A DNA stretch of 64,000 bases from Guyparkeria sp. SCN-R1 (lineage in GTDB: Bacteria > Pseudomonadota > Gammaproteobacteria > Halothiobacillales > Halothiobacillaceae): positions 265,915-329,914 of the forward strand of contig NZ_QZMT01000001.1 in assembly GCF_003932495.1 (NCBI RefSeq). The letters are read 5' to 3'. Made by a program: the position numbers and the translations under genes. The first letter of the stretch is position 1, and every line of letters starts with the position of its first letter. Shown in pieces: positions 47,827 to 55,727 of the stretch. The notes under the pieces were generated by a model. The model ran no database searches and was not told the origin of the DNA. It saw nothing but the letters and a program-made list of their open reading frames with translations.

Positions 47827-48126
47827 ATGATTGGCAACGGCATGCGCCCGGTCCACCCGGGCGAGATCCTGCGCGAGGACTATCTCGAGCCGATGGAGAT
47901 GAGCGCCAACGCGCTCGCCAGGGCGCTGAAGGTGCAGCCCAGCCGGATCAACGACATCGTCCTCGAGCGCCGGGGCGTGACGGCGGACACGGCATTGCGC
48001 CTGGCGCGCTACTTCGGCACCACGGCGCGCTTTTGGCTGAACCTGCAGATGGAATACGAGTTGCGTCGCGCCGAGATTGAGCGTGGCGACAGCGTCACCC
48101 AGGAGATCGATCCGGTCGCCATCTGA
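47827..48126 (+). CDS. higA: HigA-family antitoxin (XRE helix-turn-helix)
   Basis: 99-residue HigA/VapI-type DNA-binding protein. It starts MRPVHPGEILREDYLEPMEM-like after five residues. An XRE helix-turn-helix (NALARALKVQPSRINDIVLERRG) and the TARFWLNLQMEYELR segment characteristic of HigA antitoxins follow. In the standard system a RelE-fold HigB toxin gene lies immediately upstream; here that position is occupied by the DUF4160/DUF2442 pair. Either HigA is an orphan, or it belongs to a three-gene unit. The open frame to 47650 is a shadow of DUF2442. Confidence 0.88.
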   Translation: MIGNGMRPVHPGEILREDYLEPMEMSANALARALKVQPSRINDIVLERRGVTADTALRLARYFGTTARFWLNLQMEYELRRAEIERGDSVTQEIDPVAI

Positions 48127-48195
48127 TTCGATCGGAAGGTGCCGAAACACCAAATCTCTGCATGGCGTGAAGCGAAGGTTTCATCCCCTTTCGGT

Positions 48196-48286
48196 TTGCC
48201 TCACGGCCGGCGGATGGCCGGGGTCGGAGCGACAGGGACGTCGCTCCGAGGCTCGCCGCGACACGACGTCGCGTCGAGCCGGCCCC
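48196..48286 (+). repeat. 90-bp direct repeat, copy 2
   Basis: Matches 46731-46820. Visible differences are A for T in the GGCGGATGG stretch and GC for AG after GAGGCTC. Confidence 0.88.
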
Positions 48287-48293
48287 GAGACAG

Positions 48294-48426
48294 CCGTCGG
48301 TCGTGAGGCTTCGGGGTCGGACTGTGTCCGGCCTCGAAGGCCCGAAGGGCCAAGCCGTGGGGTGTCCTTCTTTTCGGGTCTTTTCTTGGACAAGCAAGAA
48401 AAGACCCTCGCACGCCGCGCACGGCG
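48294..48426 (+). repeat. 134-bp hairpin repeat, copy 3
   Basis: Matches 47099-47232, with the hairpin at 48376-48388 / 48395-48407. It is adjacent to the 90-bp repeat here, while in the first block the two are separated by the 270-bp inverted-repeat element. Confidence 0.9.
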
Positions 48427-48570
48427 ATTAATTCGAGCTGCACCACGCGACCGGCGTGCGAAACCTGCCTCCTGTGCCAGGACGCTGGATCACCACTGAA
48501 TCTTCGATTGGCTGATAAATGGCCTTGCAACAGGGTTTTGGGCGTTGATGGGGCATAAAACTCTATGCCG

Positions 48571-48598
48571 TTACCTCGTGTATCGGCACTGATACACT
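48571..48598 (+). promoter_or_regulatory. fadD promoter with overlapping palindromic operator
   Basis: TTACCT (48571-48576), 16-bp spacer, TACACT (48593-48598). A perfect 7-bp inverted repeat GTGTATC-GGCACT-GATACAC (48578-48597) fills the spacer and -10, where a bound dimeric regulator would block polymerase. The regulator is not identified. Confidence 0.55.
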
Positions 48599-48633
48599 CC
48601 GGCCACTATCAGGATGTTAGCCGGAGGAAAACG

Positions 48634-50472
48634 ATGTCCTCGCCCAACCCGACCCACGCCAGTCACTTGGCGGATCACCGCGTCACGCCTGCCCAGGCCG
48701 TCAACCTGAGCGGGCTTTTTTTCGAGCGCGTCGAGCGCACGCCGGAGGCGATCGCGTATCGCCAGTACGACCCCGGCTGCCAGGACTGGATCGACACCAC
48801 CTGGGGCGACATGGCCTATGAAGTGGGGCGCATCCAGGCGGCGATGAGGCGTGACGGTCTGGAGGCCGGTGATCGCATCGCGATGATGCTGAAGAACGCC
48901 CGCGAATGGGTGCTGTTCGACCAGGCCGCCCTGGGTCTCGGGCTGGTGACCGTGCCGCTGTACACGGACGACCGGCCACAGAACGTGGCGAAGATCATCA
49001 AGGAGACCGGGGCGAAGCTGCTTGTCGTCGATGGCCGGCGCCAGTGGCGCGGGCTGGAGGCCGTCTCCGACGGCTTCGAGACGCTCAAGCACATCATCAC
49101 GCTCGCGCCGGTCGACGTGGAGGACGGCGCCAAGGACAAGCACCTGGAGTCCTTCGCCGACTGGACCTTCGGCGCGCGCGGCGAGCCGGTGCGCCTGGAG
49201 GCCGACGGCCAGACGCTGGCCTCGATCGTCTACACCTCGGGCACGGCCGGGCGGGCCAAGGGCGTGATGCTCACGCACAGCAACATGCTGGAAAACGCGT
49301 TTGCCTGCTCGAAGGTCGCCTCAATCACCGGCGACGACCTGTTCCTCTCCTTCCTGCCGCTGTCGCACACCCTCGAGCGCACCGGTGGCTACTACCTGCC
49401 GATGATCTGCGGCTCGACCGTCGCCTTCGCCCGCTCGGCGCAGCAGCTGGGTGAGGATCTGGGCATCATCAAGCCGACCCTGCTGATCTCCGTGCCGCGG
49501 GTCTACGAGCGCGTCTACGACCGCATCGGCTCGGCCCTGAAGAAGAAGGGCAAGGTCGCGCAGACCCTGTTCGATCGCACCGTGTCGGTGGGCACGGCCC
49601 GCTTCGAGCGCGCTCAAGGCCGGGGCGGCAGTGCCGTGAAGGCCGCCTTCTGGCCGCTGTTCGATCGTCTGGTGGCCCACAAGCTCCGCGAACGGCTCGG
49701 CGGACGGCTGCGCTACGCCATCTGCGGCGGGGCGCCACTGTCTCCCGAACTGGCGACGGTGTTCACCGGCATTGGCGTGCCGGTGCTGCAGGGCTACGGC
49801 CTGACCGAGGCCAGCCCCGTGGTCTCCGTCAACCGCCCCGAGGACAACCGCCCCGAAACCATTGGCACGGTGCTCGAGGGTGTCGAGGTGCGTCTCGGCG
49901 AGCACGACGAGCTCCTGGTCAAGGGCGCCGGGGTGATGCAGGGCTACTGGAAGAACGAGGAGGCCACTGCCGTGGCCATCGACGAACAGGGCTGGCTCCA
50001 TACCGGCGATCAGGCGGCCATCGACGAGGACGGCCACATCCGCATCACCGGCCGGCTCAAGGACATCATCGTGATGGCCAACGGCGAGAAGGTGCCGCCG
50101 GCGGCGATGGAGTCGGCTATCGGTCTCGACCCGCTGGTCGACCAGGTGCTGGTGCTGGGGGAAGGTCAGCACCAGCTGGCGGCGCTGGTGGTGGTCGAGC
50201 CCGAGGCCTTCGCCGCGCTGATGCGCGAGTTCGACATGGACCCCGAGGACCCGGAGACACTCACCGACCGCTTCGTCGAGCGCCTGGTATTGAAGCGCGT
50301 CAATTCGCGCCTGGAGGACTTTCCCGGGTATGCCCAGATCCGCCGCGTGAAGATCCTCACCGAGCCGTGGACGATCGAGGACGGGCTGATGACGCCCACG
50401 CAGAAGCTCAAGCGACCGCTGATCGAGAAGGAACACGCCGAGGACATCGCCGAGCTGTTCGCCGGGCGCTAG
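48634..50472 (+). CDS. fadD: Long-chain fatty-acid--CoA ligase (AMP-forming)
   Basis: Activates fatty acids to acyl-CoA through an acyl-AMP. The 612-residue protein is of the long FAA1/FadD15-like group. The P-loop motif YTSGTAGRAKGVMLTH lies near residue 205. The LFLSFLPLSHTLERTGG linker region and YGLTEASPVVSVN motif are present, followed by the GWLHTGDQAAIDEDGHIRITGRLKD core. GGAGG ribosome site before ATG 48634; the longer open frame to 48565 overlaps the promoter. fadL lies downstream after a REP element, so uptake and activation genes are side by side. Confidence 0.92.
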   Translation: MSSPNPTHASHLADHRVTPAQAVNLSGLFFERVERTPEAIAYRQYDPGCQDWIDTTWGDMAYEVGRIQAAMRRDGLEAGDRIAMMLKNAREWVLFDQAALGLGLVTVPLYTDDRPQNVAKIIKETGAKLLVVDGRRQWRGLEAVSDGFETLKHIITLAPVDVEDGAKDKHLESFADWTFGARGEPVRLEADGQTLASIVYTSGTAGRAKGVMLTHSNMLENAFACSKVASITGDDLFLSFLPLSHTLERTGGYYLPMICGSTVAFARSAQQLGEDLGIIKPTLLISVPRVYERVYDRIGSALKKKGKVAQTLFDRTVSVGTARFERAQGRGGSAVKAAFWPLFDRLVAHKLRERLGGRLRYAICGGAPLSPELATVFTGIGVPVLQGYGLTEASPVVSVNRPEDNRPETIGTVLEGVEVRLGEHDELLVKGAGVMQGYWKNEEATAVAIDEQGWLHTGDQAAIDEDGHIRITGRLKDIIVMANGEKVPPAAMESAIGLDPLVDQVLVLGEGQHQLAALVVVEPEAFAALMREFDMDPEDPETLTDRFVERLVLKRVNSRLEDFPGYAQIRRVKILTEPWTIEDGLMTPTQKLKRPLIEKEHAEDIAELFAGR

Positions 50473-50479
50473 CGTCATG

Positions 50480-50559
50480 GTAGGGGCGGCTTTAGCCGCG
50501 ATTGCTCCGCGACAACCGCGGGGAAAATTCAGCCTATCGCGCCTGAAGGCGCTCCTACG
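50480..50559. repeat. REP/BIME-like element 3
   Basis: Type A left arm (GTAGGGGCGGCTTTAGCCGC, one change from element 1) and type B right arm ending CCTGAAGGCGCTCCTAC. It lies between fadD and fadL. Confidence 0.9.
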
Positions 50560-50634
50560 GTGCGCTCGCTAGAAGCGACCTGTCCGTCACAAAAATCTAA
50601 TAGAAAAAACCAAAGGAAAGAGAGGAGTCACACC

Positions 50635-51999
50635 GTGAACCGTATCCACAAGACGACGCTCGCGACCGCCGTGTCGCTGTCGATGGCCATGATGGCCGGT
50701 CAGGCCCAGGGCGCCGGCTTTGCGCTGATGGAGAAGAACGCCACCGATCTCGGTCAGGCCTACGCGAACCTCGCCACGGGCAATGGTGAGGCGAGCGGGA
50801 TGATCGGCAACCCGGCGGCGATGACGCAGATCGATGGGACTGCCGTGTCCGGTGGTATCAATTACATCCGTCCGTCGTTTGAACTAAAGGCCGGGGCAAG
50901 CTCACAGAGTGCCTTTGGGCCGACCGTTGGTGGTCTGGGGGGCGATGCGGGCGAGTCGGCGGCTATCCCAAATGCGTCGATTGTTCATCAGATGAATGAG
51001 CGCACCCGTGTGGGGCTGGCGCTGACGGTGCCGTTTGGCCTCGCCACCGAGTATGACGAGGAGTGGCTCGGCCGGTATCACGGCATTGAAAGCCGGATCG
51101 AGGTGATCGATATCAGCCCGTCGATCAGTTTCGACGTCACGCCGGAGTGGACCATCGGTGGGGCGCTGAATATCCAGCGGGCCGAGGCGAAGCTGACTTC
51201 CGCCATTAATGGTGGGGCGGCTTGCGTGGGTGGGCGCATCGCTCAAGGGGACACACCGACCAACGCCGGGCAGACTTGTGCCGGAATTGGCCTTATCCCC
51301 GGGCAACCCAGCAGTGATGGTCATGTCGAAATCGAGGGTGATGACTGGTCCGTCGGGTACACCATTGGTGCCTTGTGGCAGCCGACCGAGCGCACTCGTG
51401 TCGGCCTGAGTTATCACTCCGGCATCGATCATGAGCTCGAGGGCGATGTGGATTACACCGTGCCTGCCGCCCTCGCTGCCAATCCGGCATTTGCCGATAG
51501 CCCGGCCGAGGCCGGTTTGGATCTCCCGGCCAGCCTGTCGGCCAGTCTGACTCATCAGTTCAGCGACACGGTGACCGGTTCGCTCGGCTTGCTCTGGACT
51601 GGTTGGTCGAGCTTCGACGAATTGCGTGTTGAGCAGAGCGGAGGGCGCGAATCCGTCACGACCGAAAACTGGGATGACACCCTGCGCGTCGCCATGGGCG
51701 GTGAATGGGAGTTCGCTCCGCGGTGGACGCTGCGTGCCGGCGCCGCCTATGACCCCACCCCAGTGCCCAGTGCCGAATTTCGCACCGCCCGCCTGCCGGA
51801 TGCCGACCGTACCTGGGGGTCAATCGGGCTTGGTTACGCGATCAACCGTCATTGGTCGGTGGATGTCGGTTACACCCACATCTGGCTGAACGATAGCTCG
51901 ATAAACAACACCACGGAATCGAGTATTCCGGACACGTTGCAGGGGCAGTACGAGGCGGAGGTCGACATCCTCGGCCTGCAGGTCAACGCGCGATTCTAA
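50635..51999 (+). CDS. fadL: Outer-membrane long-chain fatty-acid transporter FadL
   Basis: Outer-membrane beta-barrel of the FadL/TodX/OMPP1 family, 454 residues. A cleavable signal peptide (about 1-25, ending AQG) is followed by the N-terminal hatch (GFALMEKNATDLGQAYAN) that plugs the barrel. The NPA motif (GNPAAMTQI) is present, as is a C-terminal aromatic strand ending LQVNARF. GTG 50635 is the start, behind a GAGGAG ribosome site; the frame is open upstream to 50560 but that has no signal-peptide logic. The substrate may be fatty acids or other hydrophobic compounds. Confidence 0.92.
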   Translation: MNRIHKTTLATAVSLSMAMMAGQAQGAGFALMEKNATDLGQAYANLATGNGEASGMIGNPAAMTQIDGTAVSGGINYIRPSFELKAGASSQSAFGPTVGGLGGDAGESAAIPNASIVHQMNERTRVGLALTVPFGLATEYDEEWLGRYHGIESRIEVIDISPSISFDVTPEWTIGGALNIQRAEAKLTSAINGGAACVGGRIAQGDTPTNAGQTCAGIGLIPGQPSSDGHVEIEGDDWSVGYTIGALWQPTERTRVGLSYHSGIDHELEGDVDYTVPAALAANPAFADSPAEAGLDLPASLSASLTHQFSDTVTGSLGLLWTGWSSFDELRVEQSGGRESVTTENWDDTLRVAMGGEWEFAPRWTLRAGAAYDPTPVPSAEFRTARLPDADRTWGSIGLGYAINRHWSVDVGYTHIWLNDSSINNTTESSIPDTLQGQYEAEVDILGLQVNARF

Positions 52000-52075
52000 A
52001 TGCGGCCGGCAGGCGATCTCCGAGCGAACGGCTGGGAGGACGCCTGTCGCATTCAGCGCTATGATCTAGGCTTGT

Positions 52076-52105
52076 GACGGCCGGGCGTTCCGGCCCGTCT
52101 TTTTA
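52076..52105 (+). terminator. Intrinsic terminator after fadL
   Basis: GACGG-CCGG pairs with CCGG-C-CCGTC (52076-52099, one bulged C), loop GCGTT, followed by TTTTT. It lies 77 bp past the fadL stop. Confidence 0.82.
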
Positions 52106-52125
52106 CCCCGACATAGAGGTGACCG

Positions 52126-52362
52126 ATGCAGGTAGACCATCACGATCTGGCACATGAATTCCCGGAATTTAAAGACCGGATTCACGAGCTCAAGACCAGC
52201 GACAATCATTTCCACAAGCAGTTCGAGCGTTACGACGAGCTGACCAAGGAAATCGAGCGGCTGGAGAAGCAGGACGAGCCGGTCACCGACGAACACATGG
52301 AAGAGCTCAAGAAGCAGCGCCTGGCGCTCAAGGACGAGCTCTACGGCATGCTCAAGGGTTGA
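52126..52362 (+). CDS. YdcH-like DUF465 protein
   Basis: 78-residue, highly charged, all-helical protein matching DUF465/YdcH: the HEFPEFKDRIHELK start, a NHFHKQFERYDEL segment and a closing LKKQRLALKDELY helix. It probably forms a coiled-coil hairpin. Function is not established. It has its own terminator behind and the fadL terminator in front, suggesting independent expression; AGAGGTGA ribosome site upstream. Confidence 0.88.
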   Translation: MQVDHHDLAHEFPEFKDRIHELKTSDNHFHKQFERYDELTKEIERLEKQDEPVTDEHMEELKKQRLALKDELYGMLKG

Positions 52363-52386
52363 TCGAACCGATCGATGGCCATGCCG

Positions 52387-52422
52387 AAGGGTCCGCCTGG
52401 TTCAGGTGGGCCCTTTTCTTTT
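52387..52422 (+). terminator. Intrinsic terminator after the YdcH-like gene
   Basis: 13-bp stem AAGGGTCCGCCTG / CAGGTGGGCCCTT (52387-52399 and 52403-52415) with two G-T pairs, GTT loop, then TTCTTTT. Confidence 0.9.
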
Positions 52423-52445
52423 GACGGCCACAGGGCAGGAAAGCG

Positions 52446-52841
52446 ATGAGGGTACTCAAGGCAGGCACGGTCTATTTCCTGTGGGTGTTCGCCGCCGGAT
52501 TCGCCCTTGGCGTGTTGCGGGAGCTTTGGCTGGCCCCGTGGCTGGGTACAAGGGCAGCGGAACTGGCGGAGATGCCGGTGATGTGGCTGGTGATCGTGCT
52601 GGCTGCCCGCTGGACGGTGCGCCGGTTCGCGCTCTCCGCGACGCTGCCGACACGGTTGGCGACCGGCCTGCTGGCCGTGGGCTGGTTGTTGCTCGCAGAG
52701 GTTGCGTTGGTGCTCGGCCTGCGCGGACTGACGCTGGCGGAATACCTGGGCGGACGTGACCCGTTGGCCGGAACGGTCTACGCACTCAGCCTGCTCCTGA
52801 TGGCGGCGATGCCGTGGTTGGTCGGCCGGGCAGGGCGCTGA
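52446..52841 (+). CDS. Small four-helix membrane protein, unknown function
   Basis: 131-residue hydrophobic protein with about four predicted membrane helices (roughly 7-27, 42-60, 68-90 and 108-126). Arg-rich short loops are consistent with an inner-membrane location. No catalytic motif is recognisable. It has an AGGAAAGCG ribosome site and starts just after the preceding terminator. A REP element (52851) follows directly; purN is convergent. Confidence 0.7.
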   Translation: MRVLKAGTVYFLWVFAAGFALGVLRELWLAPWLGTRAAELAEMPVMWLVIVLAARWTVRRFALSATLPTRLATGLLAVGWLLLAEVALVLGLRGLTLAEYLGGRDPLAGTVYALSLLLMAAMPWLVGRAGR

Positions 52842-52850
52842 TGATCCACT

Positions 52851-52918
52851 GTAGGAGCGGCTTTAGCCGCGAAAAGGGGCATTGGCCGAGCCCTATCGCG
52901 GCTAAAGCCGCTCCTACG
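52851..52918. repeat. REP/BIME-like element 4 (A-A type)
   Basis: Both arms are type A: GTAGGAGCGGCTTTAGCCGC on the left and its exact complement GCGGCTAAAGCCGCTCCTAC on the right, making a perfect 20-bp-plus inverted repeat. It lies at the convergent end between the membrane-protein gene and purN. Confidence 0.92.
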
Positions 52919-52952
52919 AGGATTCTTTACCGTCGTTCGCCGGGAACGCGGC

Positions 52953-53618
52953 CTACGAACTCGGCGGGACGATCAGCGCGCCGGAGGCATCGACCACTGC
53001 GGGGCTCTTCTGGGCGGCGGCGCGGTCGAAGTCGATCTTGCCCTTGACCAGCCAGTCGATGGCGAGCGGATAGATGCGGTGCTCGACGCCATGGATGCGC
53101 TGCTTGAGGGACTCGACGTCGTCGTTGTCGAGTATCTCGAGGCGCCCCTGCACGATCGGTGGACCGGCATCCACCGTCGGGGTGACGAAGTGGACGGTCG
53201 CACCATGTTTCAGGTCGCCGGCCTCCAGCGCCCGGGCATGGGTGTTCATGCCCGGGTATTTCGGCAAGAGCGACGGGTGGATGTTGATCAGCTGTCCGCG
53301 GAAACGGTCGACGAAGCCATCGGTGAGGATGCGCATGAAGCCGGCCATGATGACCCAGTCGGGCCGCGCCTCGTCGATGGCCTCGGCCATGGCGGCATCG
53401 AAGGCCTCGCGGTCGGCATAGGCCTTGTGGTCGATCAGCCGGCTGGGGATGCCGTGGCTGGCGGCGCGCTCGAGGGCGTAGGCGCCGGGACGGTTGACCA
53501 CCAGCAGCACGATCTCCGCATCCAGCCGGCCGCTCTCGCAGGCATCGATGATCGCCTGGAAGTTCGAGCCGTTGCCGGAGGCCAGTACCACCAGCCTCGC
53601 TTTGTTCGCCGCTGCCAT
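52953..53618 (-). CDS. purN: Phosphoribosylglycinamide formyltransferase
   Basis: Third step of purine synthesis, formylating GAR with 10-formyl-THF; 221 residues. The SGNGSNFQAII substrate loop, INIHPSLLPKYPG (catalytic Asn and His) and VDAGPPI (catalytic Asp) are all present. Its start overlaps the purM stop by one base, the standard purM-purN order. It ends 34 bp from REP element 4, with no other terminator visible. Confidence 0.96.
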   Translation of the reverse strand: MAAANKARLVVLASGNGSNFQAIIDACESGRLDAEIVLLVVNRPGAYALERAASHGIPSRLIDHKAYADREAFDAAMAEAIDEARPDWVIMAGFMRILTDGFVDRFRGQLINIHPSLLPKYPGMNTHARALEAGDLKHGATVHFVTPTVDAGPPIVQGRLEILDNDDVESLKQRIHGVEHRIYPLAIDWLVKGKIDFDRAAAQKSPAVVDASGALIVPPSS

Positions 53619-54667
53619 CAGCGGTAGGTGACGGGCTCGCCGTTACCCCGCTCGACGATCTCGCCGATCACCCAGGCGTTCTCGCCGGCCGTCTGCATGG
53701 CCGAGACGGCCTTCTCGGCCTGGTCGGCGGCGACGATGACCACCATGCCCACGCCGTTGTTGAAGGTGCGGCGCATCTCCGCGATCTCGACGTTGCCCTG
53801 CTCGGCCAGCCAGTCGAATACGGTCGGACGCTGCCAGCTCGACCAGTCGATGGCCGCGGCCAGGTGATCCGGGTAGACGCGCGGCAGGTTCTCGGTCAGT
53901 CCGCCGCCGGTGATGTGGCTCATCGCGTGGATGTCGACCTGCTCGCCAAGTGCCTGCACGGCACGTGCGTAGATGCGGGTCGGGGCGAGCAGTTGCTTGA
54001 TCAGTTGCTTGCCCTCGGCGCTGTTCCAGTCCGGCTGGGCGCGTTCGATGATCTTGCGGATCAGCGAGTAGCCGTTGGCGTGCGGGCCGGAAGCGGGCAG
54101 GGCGATCAGCTTGTCGCCGGCGGCGACCTTGCTGCCGTCGATCAACTGGTCCTTCTCCACCGCGCCGACGGCAAAGCCGGCCAGATCGTAGTCGCCTTCC
54201 TCGTACATCGAGGGCATCTCGGCGGTCTCGCCGCCGATCAGGGCGCAGCCAGCCTGCTCGCAGCCATTGGCGATGCCCTCGACCACCTGGGCGGCGACGT
54301 CGACGTCGAGCCGGCCGGTGGCGTAGTAGTCGAGGAAGAACAGCGGTTCGGCGCCGGTGACCAGGATGTCGTTGACGCACATGGCGACCAGGTCGATGCC
54401 GATGGCGTCATGCTTGCCCAGATCGATCGCCAGGCGCAGCTTGGTGCCGACCCCGTCGGTGCCCGAGACCAGTACCGGTTGCTTGAATTTGCTGGTGTCC
54501 AGCGCGAACAGGCCGCCGAAGCCGCCCAGGCCACCCATGACCTCGGGGCGCTGGGTGCGCTTGACCGCCGGCTTGATGCGTTCGACCAGGCTGTTGCCGG
54601 CATCGATGTCGACGCCCGCATCGCGGTAGGTGAGGGGGGTGTTTTCCGGGGGAGTTTCCTGGGACAT
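53618..54667 (-). CDS. purM: Phosphoribosylformylglycinamidine cyclo-ligase
   Basis: AIR synthetase, fifth step of purine synthesis; 349 residues. It shows the [18 protein letters not shown]-terminal motif, [10 protein letters not shown], the dimer-core [12 protein letters not shown] and the [11 protein letters not shown] segment, all diagnostic of PurM. It is translationally coupled to purN. A divergent DUF2007 gene begins about 115 bp upstream; the shared gap probably holds the purM promoter. Confidence 0.96.
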   Translation of the reverse strand: MSQETPPENTPLTYRDAGVDIDAGNSLVERIKPAVKRTQRPEVMGGLGGFGGLFALDTSKFKQPVLVSGTDGVGTKLRLAIDLGKHDAIGIDLVAMCVNDILVTGAEPLFFLDYYATGRLDVDVAAQVVEGIANGCEQAGCALIGGETAEMPSMYEEGDYDLAGFAVGAVEKDQLIDGSKVAAGDKLIALPASGPHANGYSLIRKIIERAQPDWNSAEGKQLIKQLLAPTRIYARAVQALGEQVDIHAMSHITGGGLTENLPRVYPDHLAAAIDWSSWQRPTVFDWLAEQGNVEIAEMRRTFNNGVGMVVIVAADQAEKAVSAMQTAGENAWVIGEIVERGNGEPVTYR

Positions 54668-54781
54668 GGCGGTAGGCTGGACGCTTGGATTGAGATGGCG
54701 CGTAGTCTACATCAATCTCGGCATCCGGCGCCCCCTTCGGCGGGTGTCGAAAGGGTGCGAATCGCATTGAATGGAGCGACA

Positions 54782-55126
54782 ATGAAAACCATCTATCGGG
54801 CAGCGGACATCCTCGAGGCACATATCGTCTGCGGCATGCTGAATGCCGAGGGCATCGAGGCCGAGGTGGCCGGTTTCTATCAGCAGGGCGCGGTGGGGCA
54901 GTTGGCTCCGCAGGATTTCGCGCGGGTGATGCTGCTCGACGAGCGTGATGAGGACCGTGCCGAGCGCGTGATCGCCGAATACGAACAACGAGAACCCGCC
55001 CCGTCAAGTGAGCGGGAGCAGGCGAGCGATGAGGCGATGCACGAACCGGAGGAGTCGTCACGGCTGGCCTGGTGGTTGGTGATTGCCGCCGTGGTGATGC
55101 TGGTGGTGAGCTGGGGGATGTCGTGA
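54782..55126 (+). CDS. DUF2007 domain protein with C-terminal membrane helix
   Basis: 114-residue protein. The N-terminal 65 residues match the DUF2007 signal-transducing-like domain (MKTIYRAADILEAHIVCGML, then GIEAEVAGFYQQG). A charged linker is followed by one membrane helix near the C-terminus (about 96-112). The start is ATG 54782 with a GGAGCGAC ribosome site; the long upstream open frame is antisense to purM. Role unknown; members are often near purine or other housekeeping genes. Confidence 0.82.
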   Translation: MKTIYRAADILEAHIVCGMLNAEGIEAEVAGFYQQGAVGQLAPQDFARVMLLDERDEDRAERVIAEYEQREPAPSSEREQASDEAMHEPEESSRLAWWLVIAAVVMLVVSWGMS

Positions 55127-55149
55127 AGTAAACACGAATGGGCGGGAGA

Positions 55150-55195
55150 ATGAGAACCGTTTTTATATTAACAAGTTAACGTTATCTAAATGGTT
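55150..55195 (+). promoter_or_regulatory. AT-rich candidate promoter of the HiPIP gene
   Basis: A locally AT-rich block contains TTTTTATATTAAC, the palindrome TTAAC-AA-GTTAA and TTATCTAA. Hexamers cannot be assigned with certainty. It is the only such block between the DUF2007 and HiPIP genes. Confidence 0.35.
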
Positions 55196-55258
55196 TCCCT
55201 GCTGGTGGGAAGCGCGCTACAGTCGAGGTGCTGTCAATCCAGCCAAGGGAGAGGAAAC

Positions 55259-55603
55259 ATGACGGATAAGCAATCATCGGAGTTTGACGTGCCGATGGAT
55301 CGATCGCGCCGGCGATTCGTGGGTGGGGCAGTGGCTTCGGCCGTGATCCCGCTGATGGCGATCGCCCCGGCACAGGCGCAGGAGCTCGAGCAGTTGTCCG
55401 AGGACGACGCCATGGCCAAGTCGCTGGACTACAAGCATGAGGCCAGCGATGTCGAGCACTCGTCGTACAAGGATGGTCAGACCTGCGCGAATTGCGCACT
55501 CTACCGGGCCGATGCGGCGGGCGACGGCTGGGGCGGTTGTTCCATCTTCCGCGACAAGGCGGTCAAGGGCACCGGCTGGTGCAGTTCCTACGTGAAAGGG
55601 TGA
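55259..55603 (+). CDS. hip: High-potential iron-sulfur protein (HiPIP), Tat-exported
   Basis: Periplasmic 4Fe-4S electron carrier operating at high potential. The 114-residue precursor has a twin-arginine signal (SRRRFVGGAV, then a hydrophobic stretch ending AQAQ). Cluster ligands are Cys76, Cys79, Cys94 and Cys108 in the HiPIP spacing C-x2-C-x14-C-x13-C, with the conserved GWC near the end. HiPIPs feed reaction centres in purple bacteria and terminal oxidases in several chemolithotrophs; no partner gene is adjacent, so its redox partner is unknown. GGGAGAGGA ribosome site precedes ATG 55259, and a strong terminator follows. Confidence 0.93.
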   Translation: MTDKQSSEFDVPMDRSRRRFVGGAVASAVIPLMAIAPAQAQELEQLSEDDAMAKSLDYKHEASDVEHSSYKDGQTCANCALYRADAAGDGWGGCSIFRDKAVKGTGWCSSYVKG

Positions 55604-55643
55604 GTTCGACGGATCAGGTCATCTGATCTGGCCGCGCAACGAG

Positions 55644-55676
55644 AAAACGGCCCGGGAGTCCCGGGCCGTTTTTTTT
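55644..55676 (+). terminator. Intrinsic terminator after the HiPIP gene
   Basis: Perfect 13-bp stem AAAACGGCCCGGG / CCCGGGCCGTTTT (55644-55656 and 55660-55672), AGT loop, T-run of eight. Among the strongest terminators in the window. Confidence 0.95.
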
Positions 55677-55727
55677 GTGTGCTAAACGGGCATCTTCGCT
55701 CCTGAGGCACCGATCACGATGCGGTTC

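Larger units (their letters stand above)
48127..48570. other. Gene-free repeat-containing interval before fadD
   Basis: No gene is supported. It contains second copies of the two long repeats (48196-48286 and 48294-48426) in the same order as at 46731 and 47099. About 140 bp of more AT-rich sequence then leads into the fadD promoter. Open frames here mirror the spurious ones in the first repeat block. Confidence 0.75.
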
